Source: an alpha proteobacterium SCGC AAA536-G10
GTDB lineage: Bacteria > Pseudomonadota > Alphaproteobacteria > Puniceispirillales > Marisalimonadaceae
Reading direction: 5' to 3'
DNA length: 32,028 nucleotides
NCBI GenBank assembly: GCA_905182395.1
Contig: CAJJBL010000053.1
Location: forward strand, 1-32,028
Position numbers and translations under genes: made by a program. Each line of letters begins with the position of its first letter. Position 1 is the first letter of the stretch. The notes under the pieces were generated by a model. The model was not told the origin of the DNA. It was given only the letters and a program-made list of their open reading frames with translations, and did no database searches. Of the stretch, positions 17,489-25,409 are shown one piece after another.

Positions 17489-18727
17489 ATGATTAAAGAG
17501 ACAAATATATCAATTAATCAAGATAGATTATGGGATAGCCTAATGACAATGGCAAAGATTGGTCCTGGAATAGCAGGTGGTAATAATAGACAAACCGTTA
17601 CTGTTGAAGATGGAGAGGCTAGAAAATTACTACAAAAATGGTCTGAAGAGGCAGGAATGAGTATGACTGTAGATGAGTTAGGCTCAATGTTTTTAAAAAG
17701 AGAAGGCACCTCTAAAGACGCTCTTCCAGTAGTAATAGGAAGTCATTTAGACACACAACCGACTGGTGGCAAGTATGACGGAGTATTAGGCGTCTTAGCA
17801 GGACTAGAAATAATTAGAACTTTAAATGATCTGAATATTCAAACCAAACATCCTATTATGATTGTTAATTGGACTAACGAGGAAGGTTCTCGTTTCCCTC
17901 CAGCCATGATGGCGTCAGCAGGATATGCAGGAATTTATGATGTTGAAACTCTTCTATCAGCTAAAGACGCTGAGGGAAATGTGTTTGGAGATGAGCTTGA
18001 AAAAATAGGATGGAAAGGCAGTGAACCAATTGGAAAACAAAAAATTCATTCTTATTTTGAATTACATATAGAACAAGGACCTATTCTTGAAACAGAAAAA
18101 ATAGATATTGGCGTTGTAACACATGGTCAAGGATTGAAATGGTTAGAAGTAGAGTTATCAGGAGTTGAACAACATACTGGAACCACTCCTATGCATGTTA
18201 GAAAAGATACTTCTCTAGCAATGTCTGAGATCATTTTAGCCGTAAATAATATTGCAAACAAAAATCTTCCTAATGCGCTTGGAACTGTTGGACATATAGA
18301 AGTATTTCCTAACTCTCGAAATGTTATTGCTGGAAAAAGTATTTTTACTATTGACTTTAGATCTCCAGATATAAATAAACTGGATTACATGGATGATGAA
18401 TTAAGATTTATAGCTAAAGATATATGTAAAAAGTATGATGTAAAACTTGAAATAAACCAAATTGGTGGATTTGATCCTGTATCGTTTGATAAAGAATGTT
18501 TAAATCATATTCGAAATAGTGCCAAAAAATTTGGATACTCATTTAAAGATATTATTTCAGGTGCTGGACATGATGCTTGCTGGATTAACACTGTTGCACC
18601 ATCAGCAATGATTATGTGTCCATGTGTAGACGGGTTAAGTCACAATGAAGCTGAAGAAATAAAACCTGAATGGGCTGCATCGAGTACAAACGTTCTTTTA
18701 CATGCAGCAATAGCTGCTGCAAATTAA
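17489..18727 (+). CDS. M20-family Zn hydrolase (N-carbamoyl-L-amino acid hydrolase / allantoate amidohydrolase type)
   Basis: 412 residues from the chosen start. Metal site seen: GSHLDTQPTGGKYDGVLGVLAG (His and bridging Asp), WTNEEGSRFPPAMMAS (Glu pair), LHIEQGPILE and, near the C-terminus, SGAGHDACW. Together these define the amidase branch of M20 (beta-ureidopropionase, carbamoylase, allantoate hydrolase), working on the N-carbamoyl or ureido nitrogen. AAAAGGA lies 7 bases before the ATG at 17489; the in-frame ATG at 17438 has no ribosome site. No hydantoinase or allantoinase is next to it, although an oxoprolinase of the hydantoinase A/B group lies at the left edge. Confidence 0.9.
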   Translation: MIKETNISINQDRLWDSLMTMAKIGPGIAGGNNRQTVTVEDGEARKLLQKWSEEAGMSMTVDELGSMFLKREGTSKDALPVVIGSHLDTQPTGGKYDGVLGVLAGLEIIRTLNDLNIQTKHPIMIVNWTNEEGSRFPPAMMASAGYAGIYDVETLLSAKDAEGNVFGDELEKIGWKGSEPIGKQKIHSYFELHIEQGPILETEKIDIGVVTHGQGLKWLEVELSGVEQHTGTTPMHVRKDTSLAMSEIILAVNNIANKNLPNALGTVGHIEVFPNSRNVIAGKSIFTIDFRSPDINKLDYMDDELRFIAKDICKKYDVKLEINQIGGFDPVSFDKECLNHIRNSAKKFGYSFKDIISGAGHDACWINTVAPSAMIMCPCVDGLSHNEAEEIKPEWAASSTNVLLHAAIAAAN

Positions 18728-18791
18728 AATATATAAATATATAAATATTGGAGTATAAGTTTATCCAATAATAAAAATTTAGGAAAAGTCA

Positions 18792-19007
18792 TTGACAAAA
18801 CGTATACAAAATAATGAACCTAGTAAAAAAACATTTGATTTCTGTCATAAAGTACATGGAGACGTTCATCTATCTGTAAAAGAAATGGCTGAAAAATTTG
18901 AATTAGATATTTCAACTCTTGCTAAAGTAAGTAAACGTAAAATTTCATATCATAAAGGTTGGTGTTTAAAATCAACTATGAATAAAAAAGTAAGTATCAC
19001 TATTTAA
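18792..19007 (+). CDS. Small protein resembling the DNA-binding repeat of phage/intron endonucleases (IENR/NUMOD-like)
   Basis: 71 residues, very basic. The segment from residue ~15 to 60 reads FDFCHKVHGDVHLSVKEMAE, then FELDISTLAKVSKRK, then HKGW: a short strand with HxxHG, a helix-turn-helix-like stretch and a terminal HKGW. This resembles the small DNA-recognition repeats that follow homing endonuclease domains in phages and introns. No nuclease domain is present. TTG start with AGGAAAAG 7 bases upstream; an in-frame TAG sits just before it, so no longer form exists. Function unknown; may be a free-standing DNA-binding protein or phage remnant. The assignment rests on pattern memory. Confidence 0.55.
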   Translation: MTKRIQNNEPSKKTFDFCHKVHGDVHLSVKEMAEKFELDISTLAKVSKRKISYHKGWCLKSTMNKKVSITI

Positions 19008-19028
19008 AGCATTTAATTTTACAATTTA

Positions 19029-19640
19029 TTAAATATATTCTAACAAAAAATTAGAAGCTCTACTTTTTAAGAGATAGTGTATTGGCAAAGAGTTATCATT
19101 TTTGGCTTGATCAATAATTTTTTGTTTGATTGATCCTTTAACTAACAAAACTATAAATTCACTCTTTAAAATTAATGAAAGGTTCATAGTTATTCTTGGT
19201 AAAAAAGGATCCCCATGAGAAGTAATTGTCAATATATTTGGATCAGCACTTAAATCAAATAAATTAAAATCATTTATCATATCTGGGAATAAAGATGCAA
19301 AATGACCATCTTCTCCCATGCCCAATAAATTTACATCAAAAGGCGTTATAATAATTTTAGATTTTATTATTTTTTCACTTAAGGGAATGAAATTTGCTAA
19401 CTTGGCTTTGTTTTTTAATAAATGATCATTGATAAGTTTTTGATTACTATGGATATGGTTTTTATTTACTAATCTATCATCAACTAAAGTTATTTGAACT
19501 TTATTCCAAGGAAGGTCAATTTTAGATAAATCTTCAAAAAGCTTTAAAGGGCTAGTCCCACCTGAAACAACAAAAGTTGCAGTTCCCTTTTTATCAATTG
19601 CTAATTTTAATTTATCAGAGATTAGTTTAGTTAAGATCAT
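19029..19640 (-). CDS. pgl: 6-phosphogluconolactonase
   Basis: 203 residues, hydrolyses 6-phosphogluconolactone to 6-phosphogluconate. Seen: TFVVSGGTSPLKLFEDL, LVDDRLVNKNHIHSN, VNLLGMGEDGHFASLFPD and ITMNLSLIL, the usual Pgl blocks. Shorter than many Pgl proteins (~230-250) but all motifs are present. Its ATG overlaps the zwf stop by four bases, so translation is coupled to zwf. Edd and Eda, the next Entner-Doudoroff enzymes, are not in the window. Confidence 0.93.
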   Translation of the reverse strand: MILTKLISDKLKLAIDKKGTATFVVSGGTSPLKLFEDLSKIDLPWNKVQITLVDDRLVNKNHIHSNQKLINDHLLKNKAKLANFIPLSEKIIKSKIIITPFDVNLLGMGEDGHFASLFPDMINDFNLFDLSADPNILTITSHGDPFLPRITMNLSLILKSEFIVLLVKGSIKQKIIDQAKNDNSLPIHYLLKSRASNFLLEYI

Positions 19641-21091
19641 TTTAAATCATCCTTAGGATCTATCCATACATGACCATTATGTAATAAAATATTATCTTTA
19701 GGACCTGACGTTCCTGGAACATACAACTCAGGTGGATTATTTTTGACCATTTTAACTATAGGATCAATATAATCCCACGCAGCTAAAACTTCATCTGACC
19801 TCATAAATAATGTCTGATTACCCATTACAACGTCCATTAACAAACGTTCATATGCATCAGGTAATCTATAAGAAAAACTGTCACTAAAAGATAAATTTAG
19901 TTCAGAAGGAAAAAATTTTATTTCACCTGCTCCAGGTGCTTTTGATATTAATTGTAACTTTAAACCTTCTTGTGGCTGAACTCGTATAATAAGTCTATTA
20001 GGTAAATCTTCAGCTTGATTTTCTTTTAATTTAGAAAAAATATCATGAGGTTTCTTTTTAAACGTTATAACAATTTCACTTGCTCGTGAAGGCATTTTCT
20101 TTCCTGTTCTTACATAAAAAGGAACCCCTGCCCAACGCCAATTTTCAATACATACTTCAAGTGAAACAAAGGTTTCAGTATTAGAACGTTTTCCCAATTC
20201 ACTCTCATAACCTTGATACTGTCCAATTTGTATTTCAGTTTCCTTAAGTGGTTTTAAAGCTTTTAAAACTCTTAATTTTTCGTCTCTTACCTGATCAACA
20301 TCAAAATATGAAGGAGGTTCCATAGCAACTAAGCATATCAACTGCAACAAATGGTTTTGCAACATATCTTTAATGGCGCCATATTCATTATAATAACCAA
20401 TTCTGTCTTCAACTCCGATTGTCTCTGCAACAGTAATTTGAACATTATCAATATTTTTATTGTCCCATTGATTTTCAAAAAAAGTATTAGCAAACCTCAA
20501 AGCCATAAGGTTTTGGACAGTTTCTTTACCTAAATAATGATCTATTCTATATATTTGATGTTCTTCAAAAATATCATATAATTTTTTATTAATTATTATG
20601 GCTGACGATTTATTATGGCCAATTGGTTTTTCTATTACTAATCTACTTTGAGGAAAATTTAAACTTCCTTTTTTTATCACATTGCAAGCGTCTCCAATCA
20701 GACTAGATGCAATTGAAAGATAAAAAATACAAGGTCTTTTGAGATTACATTTATTATTCACTAATAATGATAAATTATTTAATCCTTCTCCTGATACTAC
20801 GTCAAGAACAACTATTTGTATTAAACTTTTAAATTCGGACCATTTTTTTTTGTTTATTGTTTTATTTTCTATTGCTTCTTTACAGTAAGGTAATAATTTA
20901 GATGAATACTCTTCTATATTACTTTTTTGACGAAGGCATATAATAATTCTAGATTCTTTGTTAATTTGATTATCTAAAAAGATCCAAAAAAGTGCTGGCA
21001 TTATTTTTCTTAGAGATAGATCACCACCACCACCAATGATTATAAAATCGCTTGGCACAAGTAAAGAATTGTTAGATATTTGTTTATTCAT
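19637..21091 (-). CDS. zwf: Glucose-6-phosphate 1-dehydrogenase
   Basis: 484 residues, oxidises glucose-6-phosphate with NAD(P)+ and feeds the oxidative pentose phosphate or Entner-Doudoroff route. Seen: the nucleotide-binding GGGGDLSLRKIMPALF, catalytic RIDHYLGKETVQN, FANTFFENQWDNKNIDNVQI and WRWAGVPFYVRTGKKM. Start taken at the ATG at 21091, with AAGAG at a usable distance; a TTG one codon earlier is too close. First gene of a two-gene operon with pgl, divergent from the reductase at 21278. Confidence 0.95.
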   Translation of the reverse strand: MNKQISNNSLLVPSDFIIIGGGGDLSLRKIMPALFWIFLDNQINKESRIIICLRQKSNIEEYSSKLLPYCKEAIENKTINKKKWSEFKSLIQIVVLDVVSGEGLNNLSLLVNNKCNLKRPCIFYLSIASSLIGDACNVIKKGSLNFPQSRLVIEKPIGHNKSSAIIINKKLYDIFEEHQIYRIDHYLGKETVQNLMALRFANTFFENQWDNKNIDNVQITVAETIGVEDRIGYYNEYGAIKDMLQNHLLQLICLVAMEPPSYFDVDQVRDEKLRVLKALKPLKETEIQIGQYQGYESELGKRSNTETFVSLEVCIENWRWAGVPFYVRTGKKMPSRASEIVITFKKKPHDIFSKLKENQAEDLPNRLIIRVQPQEGLKLQLISKAPGAGEIKFFPSELNLSFSDSFSYRLPDAYERLLMDVVMGNQTLFMRSDEVLAAWDYIDPIVKMVKNNPPELYVPGTSGPKDNILLHNGHVWIDPKDDLK

Positions 21092-21277
21092 CAAAGCTCT
21101 TAAAATATAAAATTATTACTCTTAGTTCTCTTAATTTTTTTAAATATAACACTTTTTTATACATTTTTATTAATTTAAATTATAAAGTTTATTATTTATT
21201 TTAATGTATAAAAAAGGTAAACATGTTAATAAAATTATTCAAAAAAAAATAATTAACTTTAATTGATGGGGAATTAA
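21092..21277. promoter_or_regulatory. Divergent intergenic region between zwf and the YihU-like gene
   Basis: 186 bases, highly A/T. Must hold promoters in both directions. AGGTAAAC at 21215-21222 recurs as its inverse GTTTACCT at 22194-22201, just after the YihU-like gene; too short to claim an operator. GGGGA is the ribosome site, 5 bases before 21278. Confidence 0.35.
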
Positions 21278-22186
21278 ATGGGAGAAAATATTGCTTTTAT
21301 AGGGCTTGGAGCTATGGGTGGGCCAATGGCTCAAAATATTATAAGAAAAGGAACTAAAGTATCTGTTTATGACATAGATAAAACAAAAATGGATCCTATA
21401 ATTGAAGTTGGAGGCACTCCTGGAAGGAATATAAAAGAGACAATTGAAAACGCTGACATCATTATTACTATGTTGCCTTCAACTGAAAATGTTAAGTCTG
21501 TTATGACTGATAATGATGGTGTTCTTTCTTTTGTTAAGCCAAATGCAATTATTTTAGATATGAGTACTATTGCCCCGACAGGAACAGATGAAATCTATAG
21601 ACTATGCAAAGAAAGTAATCTTCAATTTATAGATGCACCTGTAGGTAGATTAGTTAGTCATGCTATTTCTGGTGATTCACTTTTTATGGTTGGATGCGAC
21701 AATGAAGAAGCATTTAAAAAGATTGAACCTCTATTAAATGCTATGGGAACAACTATAATTAGATGCGGAAAAGTTGGATCTGGAATTAGAGCCAAAGTTG
21801 TAAATAATTTTCAGATATTAAGCATTGCTCAAATCACAGCAGAAGCATTAACTTTAGCACAAAAAATTGGACTTGATCTTGATGTGTTTAAAGAAGTCAA
21901 CGCTGGCACCACTGCTAACAATGGTCAATTCCATATTAACTTTTTATCAAAAGTACTTAAAAATGATATTGAACCAGGTTTTACGATTGACCTTGCACAT
22001 AAAGACATGGGTTTAGCAATAGAAACAGCTAATAGTTTCAGAGTAGGATTACCTGTAGGTTCTGCTGTTCAAGCAGTTTATGGGCAAGCAAGGTCTGGTA
22101 AGTTTGCAAAAAAAGACTTCAGCGCATTACTTGATTACGCTTGTGAACTAGCAGAGATTGATCCACCTAGAGTAAAAAAATCGTAA
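21278..22186 (+). CDS. NAD(P)-dependent beta-hydroxyacid dehydrogenase, sulfolactaldehyde reductase (YihU)-like
   Basis: 302 residues. Rossmann motif GLGAMGGPMAQN (9-20), then DAPVGR at 119-124, GSGIRAKVVNNF with the catalytic K173 and N177, and IDLAHKDMGLAIETAN. Most 3-hydroxyisobutyrate dehydrogenases have DAPVSGG at 119; here GR replaces SGG, as in E. coli YihU, which reduces 3-sulfolactaldehyde to 2,3-dihydroxypropanesulfonate. IDLAHKD and the late YGQARSG...DFSALL also recall YihU. Hence a sulfolactaldehyde reductase or, running backwards, a DHPS dehydrogenase is proposed; 2-hydroxy-3-oxopropionate reductase is the main alternative. Lies upstream of a ComDE-like decarboxylase cluster, convergent with it. 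Confidence 0.78.
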   Translation: MGENIAFIGLGAMGGPMAQNIIRKGTKVSVYDIDKTKMDPIIEVGGTPGRNIKETIENADIIITMLPSTENVKSVMTDNDGVLSFVKPNAIILDMSTIAPTGTDEIYRLCKESNLQFIDAPVGRLVSHAISGDSLFMVGCDNEEAFKKIEPLLNAMGTTIIRCGKVGSGIRAKVVNNFQILSIAQITAEALTLAQKIGLDLDVFKEVNAGTTANNGQFHINFLSKVLKNDIEPGFTIDLAHKDMGLAIETANSFRVGLPVGSAVQAVYGQARSGKFAKKDFSALLDYACELAEIDPPRVKKS

Positions 22187-22224
22187 AAAATTTGTTTACC
22201 TGTTTTTCAATATAAATGACTAGT

Positions 22225-22249
22225 TAGTATGATTAAATTAATCATACTA
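22225..22249. repeat. Perfect 25-nt inverted repeat between convergent genes
   Basis: Arms TAGTATGATTAA and TTAATCATACTA, 12 bases each, around a single A. It covers the last codons and the TGA stop of the SDR gene on the minus strand. Placed between two convergent stops it could act as a bidirectional terminator, though no T-tract follows on either side and a hairpin would have to open a few central pairs. Confidence 0.6.
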
Positions 22250-23015
22250 CTGGACATAATCCTCCATCTAAATTGATGGCTGTACCAGTTATATATGAAC
22301 TTTTATCAGAAGATAGAAACGCAACTAAATTAGCGTAATCAATTTCTTCACCTACTTTTCCCATAGGAACTTTTTTTGCCATTTGTTTGTAAAGTTCGTT
22401 TACTCCATCAGTACCAGCTCGGCGATCCCATTGAGCGCTTTTAAGTAAACCAATACAAATGGTGTTTACCCTTATATTATCTTTTGCATACTCATTGGCT
22501 AATGATTTTGTTAAATTGATACCTGCAGCTCGAGAAACAGTAGTAGGTAAAGACCCTGCATTAGGAGCCTTTCCACCACCAATAGTAGCATTGATTATAA
22601 CTCCTCCATTATTAAGTTTCATATGCGGAATAGCTAACCGACACATTCTAATTGTAGCCATAATTTTTAAATTTATGTCATCTTCCCAAATTTTATCTGT
22701 AACAGTTTCAAACATCCCTGCGGCAGATGCGCCAGCATTATTAAGTAAAATATCAACTTTTTTAAATCTAGAAATTGTCTCTTCAATTAATTTTTTACAA
22801 TCATCAGCTTTACTCACATCTGCTTGAACATTTAGAACTTCATTATTTGTTTTATTGGATATAATTTGAGCTTTTTCTTTTAAATAATCACCACGTCTTC
22901 CACATATTACTACTTTGGCCCCATGCTCTGATAACAATTGAGCAGAAGCAAACCCTAGTCCATCACTTCCACCAGTAATAACAGCAACTTTATCTTTCAA
23001 ACCTAAGTCAAACAT
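22242..23015 (-). CDS. SDR-family protein with altered catalytic site
   Basis: 257 residues, Rossmann fold. Cofactor-binding TGGSDGLG (14-21) and LLNNAGAS (90-97) are intact, as is the C-terminal FLSSDKSSYITGTAINLDGG. The active-site stretch is not: the YxxxK positions read T158-T-V-S-R162 (PTTVSRAAGINLTKSLANEYA) and the Ser position is I145, so Ser, Tyr and Lys are all missing. SRAAGINLTKSLA looks like a conserved subgroup rather than random decay. It may use another mechanism, bind without reducing, or serve as a partner subunit. AAAGGAG gives a strong ribosome site. Last gene of the minus-strand run comD-like, comE-like, Gfo/Idh/MocA, SDR. Confidence 0.85.
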   Translation of the reverse strand: MFDLGLKDKVAVITGGSDGLGFASAQLLSEHGAKVVICGRRGDYLKEKAQIISNKTNNEVLNVQADVSKADDCKKLIEETISRFKKVDILLNNAGASAAGMFETVTDKIWEDDINLKIMATIRMCRLAIPHMKLNNGGVIINATIGGGKAPNAGSLPTTVSRAAGINLTKSLANEYAKDNIRVNTICIGLLKSAQWDRRAGTDGVNELYKQMAKKVPMGKVGEEIDYANLVAFLSSDKSSYITGTAINLDGGLCPVV

Positions 23016-23053
23016 ATCAACACTCCTTTATTATTTAATAATTTATATTATAG

Positions 23054-24109
23054 TTATAATTGTATTTTAATAGTCTTATTAGTATCAGCCGATTCTAAGA
23101 TTGATAATGCAACTTTTAAAGTTGTCATTCCATCTTCAGCATCAGTAATAGGTTCTATTTTTCTTTCAATGACGTCTTTAAAATGATTTATTTGGGAAAT
23201 ATAAGGATCTAATTCAGTATAGTGAATTTCATTTTTAATTAATTTATCTTTCCAATTATTAATATTTGTTTTTTTATCATAGCTCCATAATTTAAGGTTA
23301 GGAAACTCCAAAGAGCCCTCAGTTCCTATTATTCGAATACTATTCTCACTTAATTTAGGAAGATGTATATTTTCTCCTATAGCGGTTTCCCAAGACCAAG
23401 GAGATGAACCTGCATCAGTTATTAGGAAATTTCCTAATATTCCATTTTTAAATTTAAAGTTAACAGTAAGAACATCTTCTTTTTTAAAATTTCTAAGCGC
23501 ATTTGTAGAAAATGAAGAAACCGTTTCAATTTCACCAAAGATATACCTTAAACAATCAATTTCATGAATAAGATTGGTAATAACTGGGCCTGCCGTAATT
23601 TCCTGTCTCCATTTAGGATCAAAATACTCATTATCTTTTCTTAATCCCCATATTCCTGACAAGCCTATAACTTGACCAAGCTTACCTTCCTTAATTATTT
23701 GTTTTGTATTTAATACTAAAGGATAAAATCTTCTTTGATGCCCAACTAAAACTTTACAATTTTGTTTTTTAGCAAGATCTAAAATTTCTTTAGCTTCAAT
23801 TACACTCGCTGTAATAGGCTTTTCAATTAAAACGTCTAAACCTAACTTTAAAGCCAAACATGATGTTTTATAGTGCATAATTGTTGGAGTAGATATTATA
23901 ACACCATCAACGCTTATGCTATTATTAAGGTCTTCTAAATTAGAAAAATAAGGCAAATTGTTAGAGTTACAAAAAAATTTTGCTTCTAAATCCAAGTCAA
24001 CTACGCCGCACACTTTAATACCATCCATCTTTTTAATCGCCATAACATGACGTTTCCCAATGGTTCCAAGACCTACAATGGCAATATTTATTATTTCTTT
24101 TTTTAGCAT
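23054..24109 (-). CDS. Gfo/Idh/MocA-family oxidoreductase
   Basis: 351 residues. N-terminal Rossmann motif IAIVGLGTIGKRHVMAI, then the signature DVLIEKPITAS (with the conserved EKP Lys) and NLIHEIDCLRYIFG, which carries the catalytic-region His/Asp. Family members oxidise or reduce sugars, inositols and related polyols with NAD(P). The ATG at 24109 overlaps the preceding stop by one base (TAATG), so it is co-translated with the ComE-like subunit. 38 bases before the SDR. Substrate unknown. Confidence 0.88.
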   Translation of the reverse strand: MLKKEIINIAIVGLGTIGKRHVMAIKKMDGIKVCGVVDLDLEAKFFCNSNNLPYFSNLEDLNNSISVDGVIISTPTIMHYKTSCLALKLGLDVLIEKPITASVIEAKEILDLAKKQNCKVLVGHQRRFYPLVLNTKQIIKEGKLGQVIGLSGIWGLRKDNEYFDPKWRQEITAGPVITNLIHEIDCLRYIFGEIETVSSFSTNALRNFKKEDVLTVNFKFKNGILGNFLITDAGSSPWSWETAIGENIHLPKLSENSIRIIGTEGSLEFPNLKLWSYDKKTNINNWKDKLIKNEIHYTELDPYISQINHFKDVIERKIEPITDAEDGMTTLKVALSILESADTNKTIKIQL

Positions 24110-24678
24110 TAAGTTTTAATTGAACTCATAAATCTATTCATAGAAATTGCACCATCAAAAGAATGAGGGAAAACTAGAGGTGTAGCTTTAGCCTCACATT
24201 TAATAACGATAAGAGACGGACCTTCTTCATTATAAACTGTATTTATAATCTTATCATAGTCATCTTCACTCTTAACTGTATAACAGTTATCAAAACCTGA
24301 TCCTTTAGCTATGAGTTCTAAGTCTGACTTTCCTGCAGTTGCCGTTGGTTGGCTACCTGTCTCTACATAAGACTCATTATCAAGTACTATAACAGTAAGA
24401 TTTGAAACAGGGTGATTTGCAATGGTAGCCAAAGAACCTAAACTCATCAAAGTATCACCGTCACCTGTAAACAATAATATTCTTAAATTTGGTTGAGCTG
24501 TTGCAAGACCTAATGCAAATGGTATTGATTGTCCCATTGCACCAATAAAACCAAAATTACCTATATTATCTCCAGCAGACATTAAATCCCAAGTAGAAGT
24601 ACCAATGCCACTCACTACTCGGAGATTATCTTTTCTATTTTTTAAAATTTTTTGTACAAATGGTCTTCTATCAATCAT
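24109..24678 (-). CDS. Thiamine diphosphate decarboxylase, beta subunit (sulfopyruvate decarboxylase ComE-like)
   Basis: 189 residues, the C-terminal half of a split TPP decarboxylase. TPP/Mg site: GDGDTLMSLGS (GDG at 72-74) with D100-N101 about 26 residues on, then NESYVETGSQPTA, which matches the YxxTGxQPT of sulfopyruvate and phosphonopyruvate decarboxylases. The N-terminal FIGAMGQSIPFALGLATA is also family-like. Length equals archaeal ComE (~188), and a split alpha/beta form favours sulfopyruvate decarboxylase over the single-chain phosphonopyruvate enzyme. It would form sulfoacetaldehyde from sulfopyruvate with the alpha subunit. Five bases after its partner's stop. The substrate call is inference. 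Confidence 0.82.
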   Translation of the reverse strand: MIDRRPFVQKILKNRKDNLRVVSGIGTSTWDLMSAGDNIGNFGFIGAMGQSIPFALGLATAQPNLRILLFTGDGDTLMSLGSLATIANHPVSNLTVIVLDNESYVETGSQPTATAGKSDLELIAKGSGFDNCYTVKSEDDYDKIINTVYNEEGPSLIVIKCEAKATPLVFPHSFDGAISMNRFMSSIKT

Positions 24679-24683
24679 AATCT

Positions 24684-25211
24684 TTATCCATTCTTAAATT
24701 GTTTAGCACCAATCATTTTCTGAGAAAGTAATACAGCTGCTGATCGATTTGTGTTGAACGCAAACCTAGCCGCGGCATCAACAGTAGAGCCAACTTCTTC
24801 TTCATAATCAGCACGAAATACTTTTATATCCATTGCTTCTAGAACTTTTGGTGTACCTAAACCCATAGGAACCTGCCACGGCACAAATTCTCCCCATTCA
24901 CCTCTCATTGAAACTACAGTAAGAAAAGGTATTCTGCATATATTAGGAAGAGCTAAAGCATTAATACAATTACCAACTCCACTTGATTGCATAAGTAATG
25001 CGCTTCTTTTCCCACCAGCATACGCTCCACAAGATAATCCAACACCATCTTGCTCAGTTGTTAAAGTTACAACATCAATTTCATTATCTTTTTCACAGAG
25101 ATTTATTAATGGTGTATGACCTGCATCTGGCACGTGCGAAACCATTGTTATGTCTAAGTCTTTAAAAACAGCATATATATCATTTCGCCAGTCTTTAACT
25201 AAATCTACCAT
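24684..25211 (-). CDS. Thiamine diphosphate decarboxylase, alpha subunit (sulfopyruvate decarboxylase ComD-like)
   Basis: 175 residues, the PYR-domain half. The TPP-activating glutamate is E53 in TLTTEQDGVGLSCGAYAGGK, followed by SALLMQSSGVGNCINALALPN, the MQxSGxGNxxNAL block of sulfopyruvate/phosphonopyruvate decarboxylases, and SMRGEWGEFVPWQVPMG. Length matches ComD (~170). First gene of the four-gene minus-strand run and divergent from the SDR at 25410. The pair probably forms an alpha/beta heteromer. Confidence 0.82.
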   Translation of the reverse strand: MVDLVKDWRNDIYAVFKDLDITMVSHVPDAGHTPLINLCEKDNEIDVVTLTTEQDGVGLSCGAYAGGKRSALLMQSSGVGNCINALALPNICRIPFLTVVSMRGEWGEFVPWQVPMGLGTPKVLEAMDIKVFRADYEEEVGSTVDAAARFAFNTNRSAAVLLSQKMIGAKQFKNG

Positions 25212-25409
25212 AGTTTACGTCCATTTCTATATATCATTAAATTCTAAATACTATTAAACATGTTAAATACTAAAACTTATAATTTCAAGCGTATTGGTTA
25301 AAAGTTTTATTTTAAATTACATAATTGAATATTTATTAAAAAACTATATCAAATGAAAAGTTCGTGCAATAATATTAAAATTATTTAAATTTTACAGGAA
25401 TTAGAGCTA
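25212..25409. promoter_or_regulatory. Divergent intergenic region, ComD-like operon versus SDR-DMT operon
   Basis: 198 bases, A/T-rich, between two divergent operons; the likely control point of the cluster. No clear operator or hairpin that I would defend. Confidence 0.35.

Noticed and set aside
21215-22201. AGGTAAAC and its inverse flanking the YihU-like gene
   Set aside because: Only eight bases and nearly 1 kb apart; insufficient for an operator or mobile-element end.
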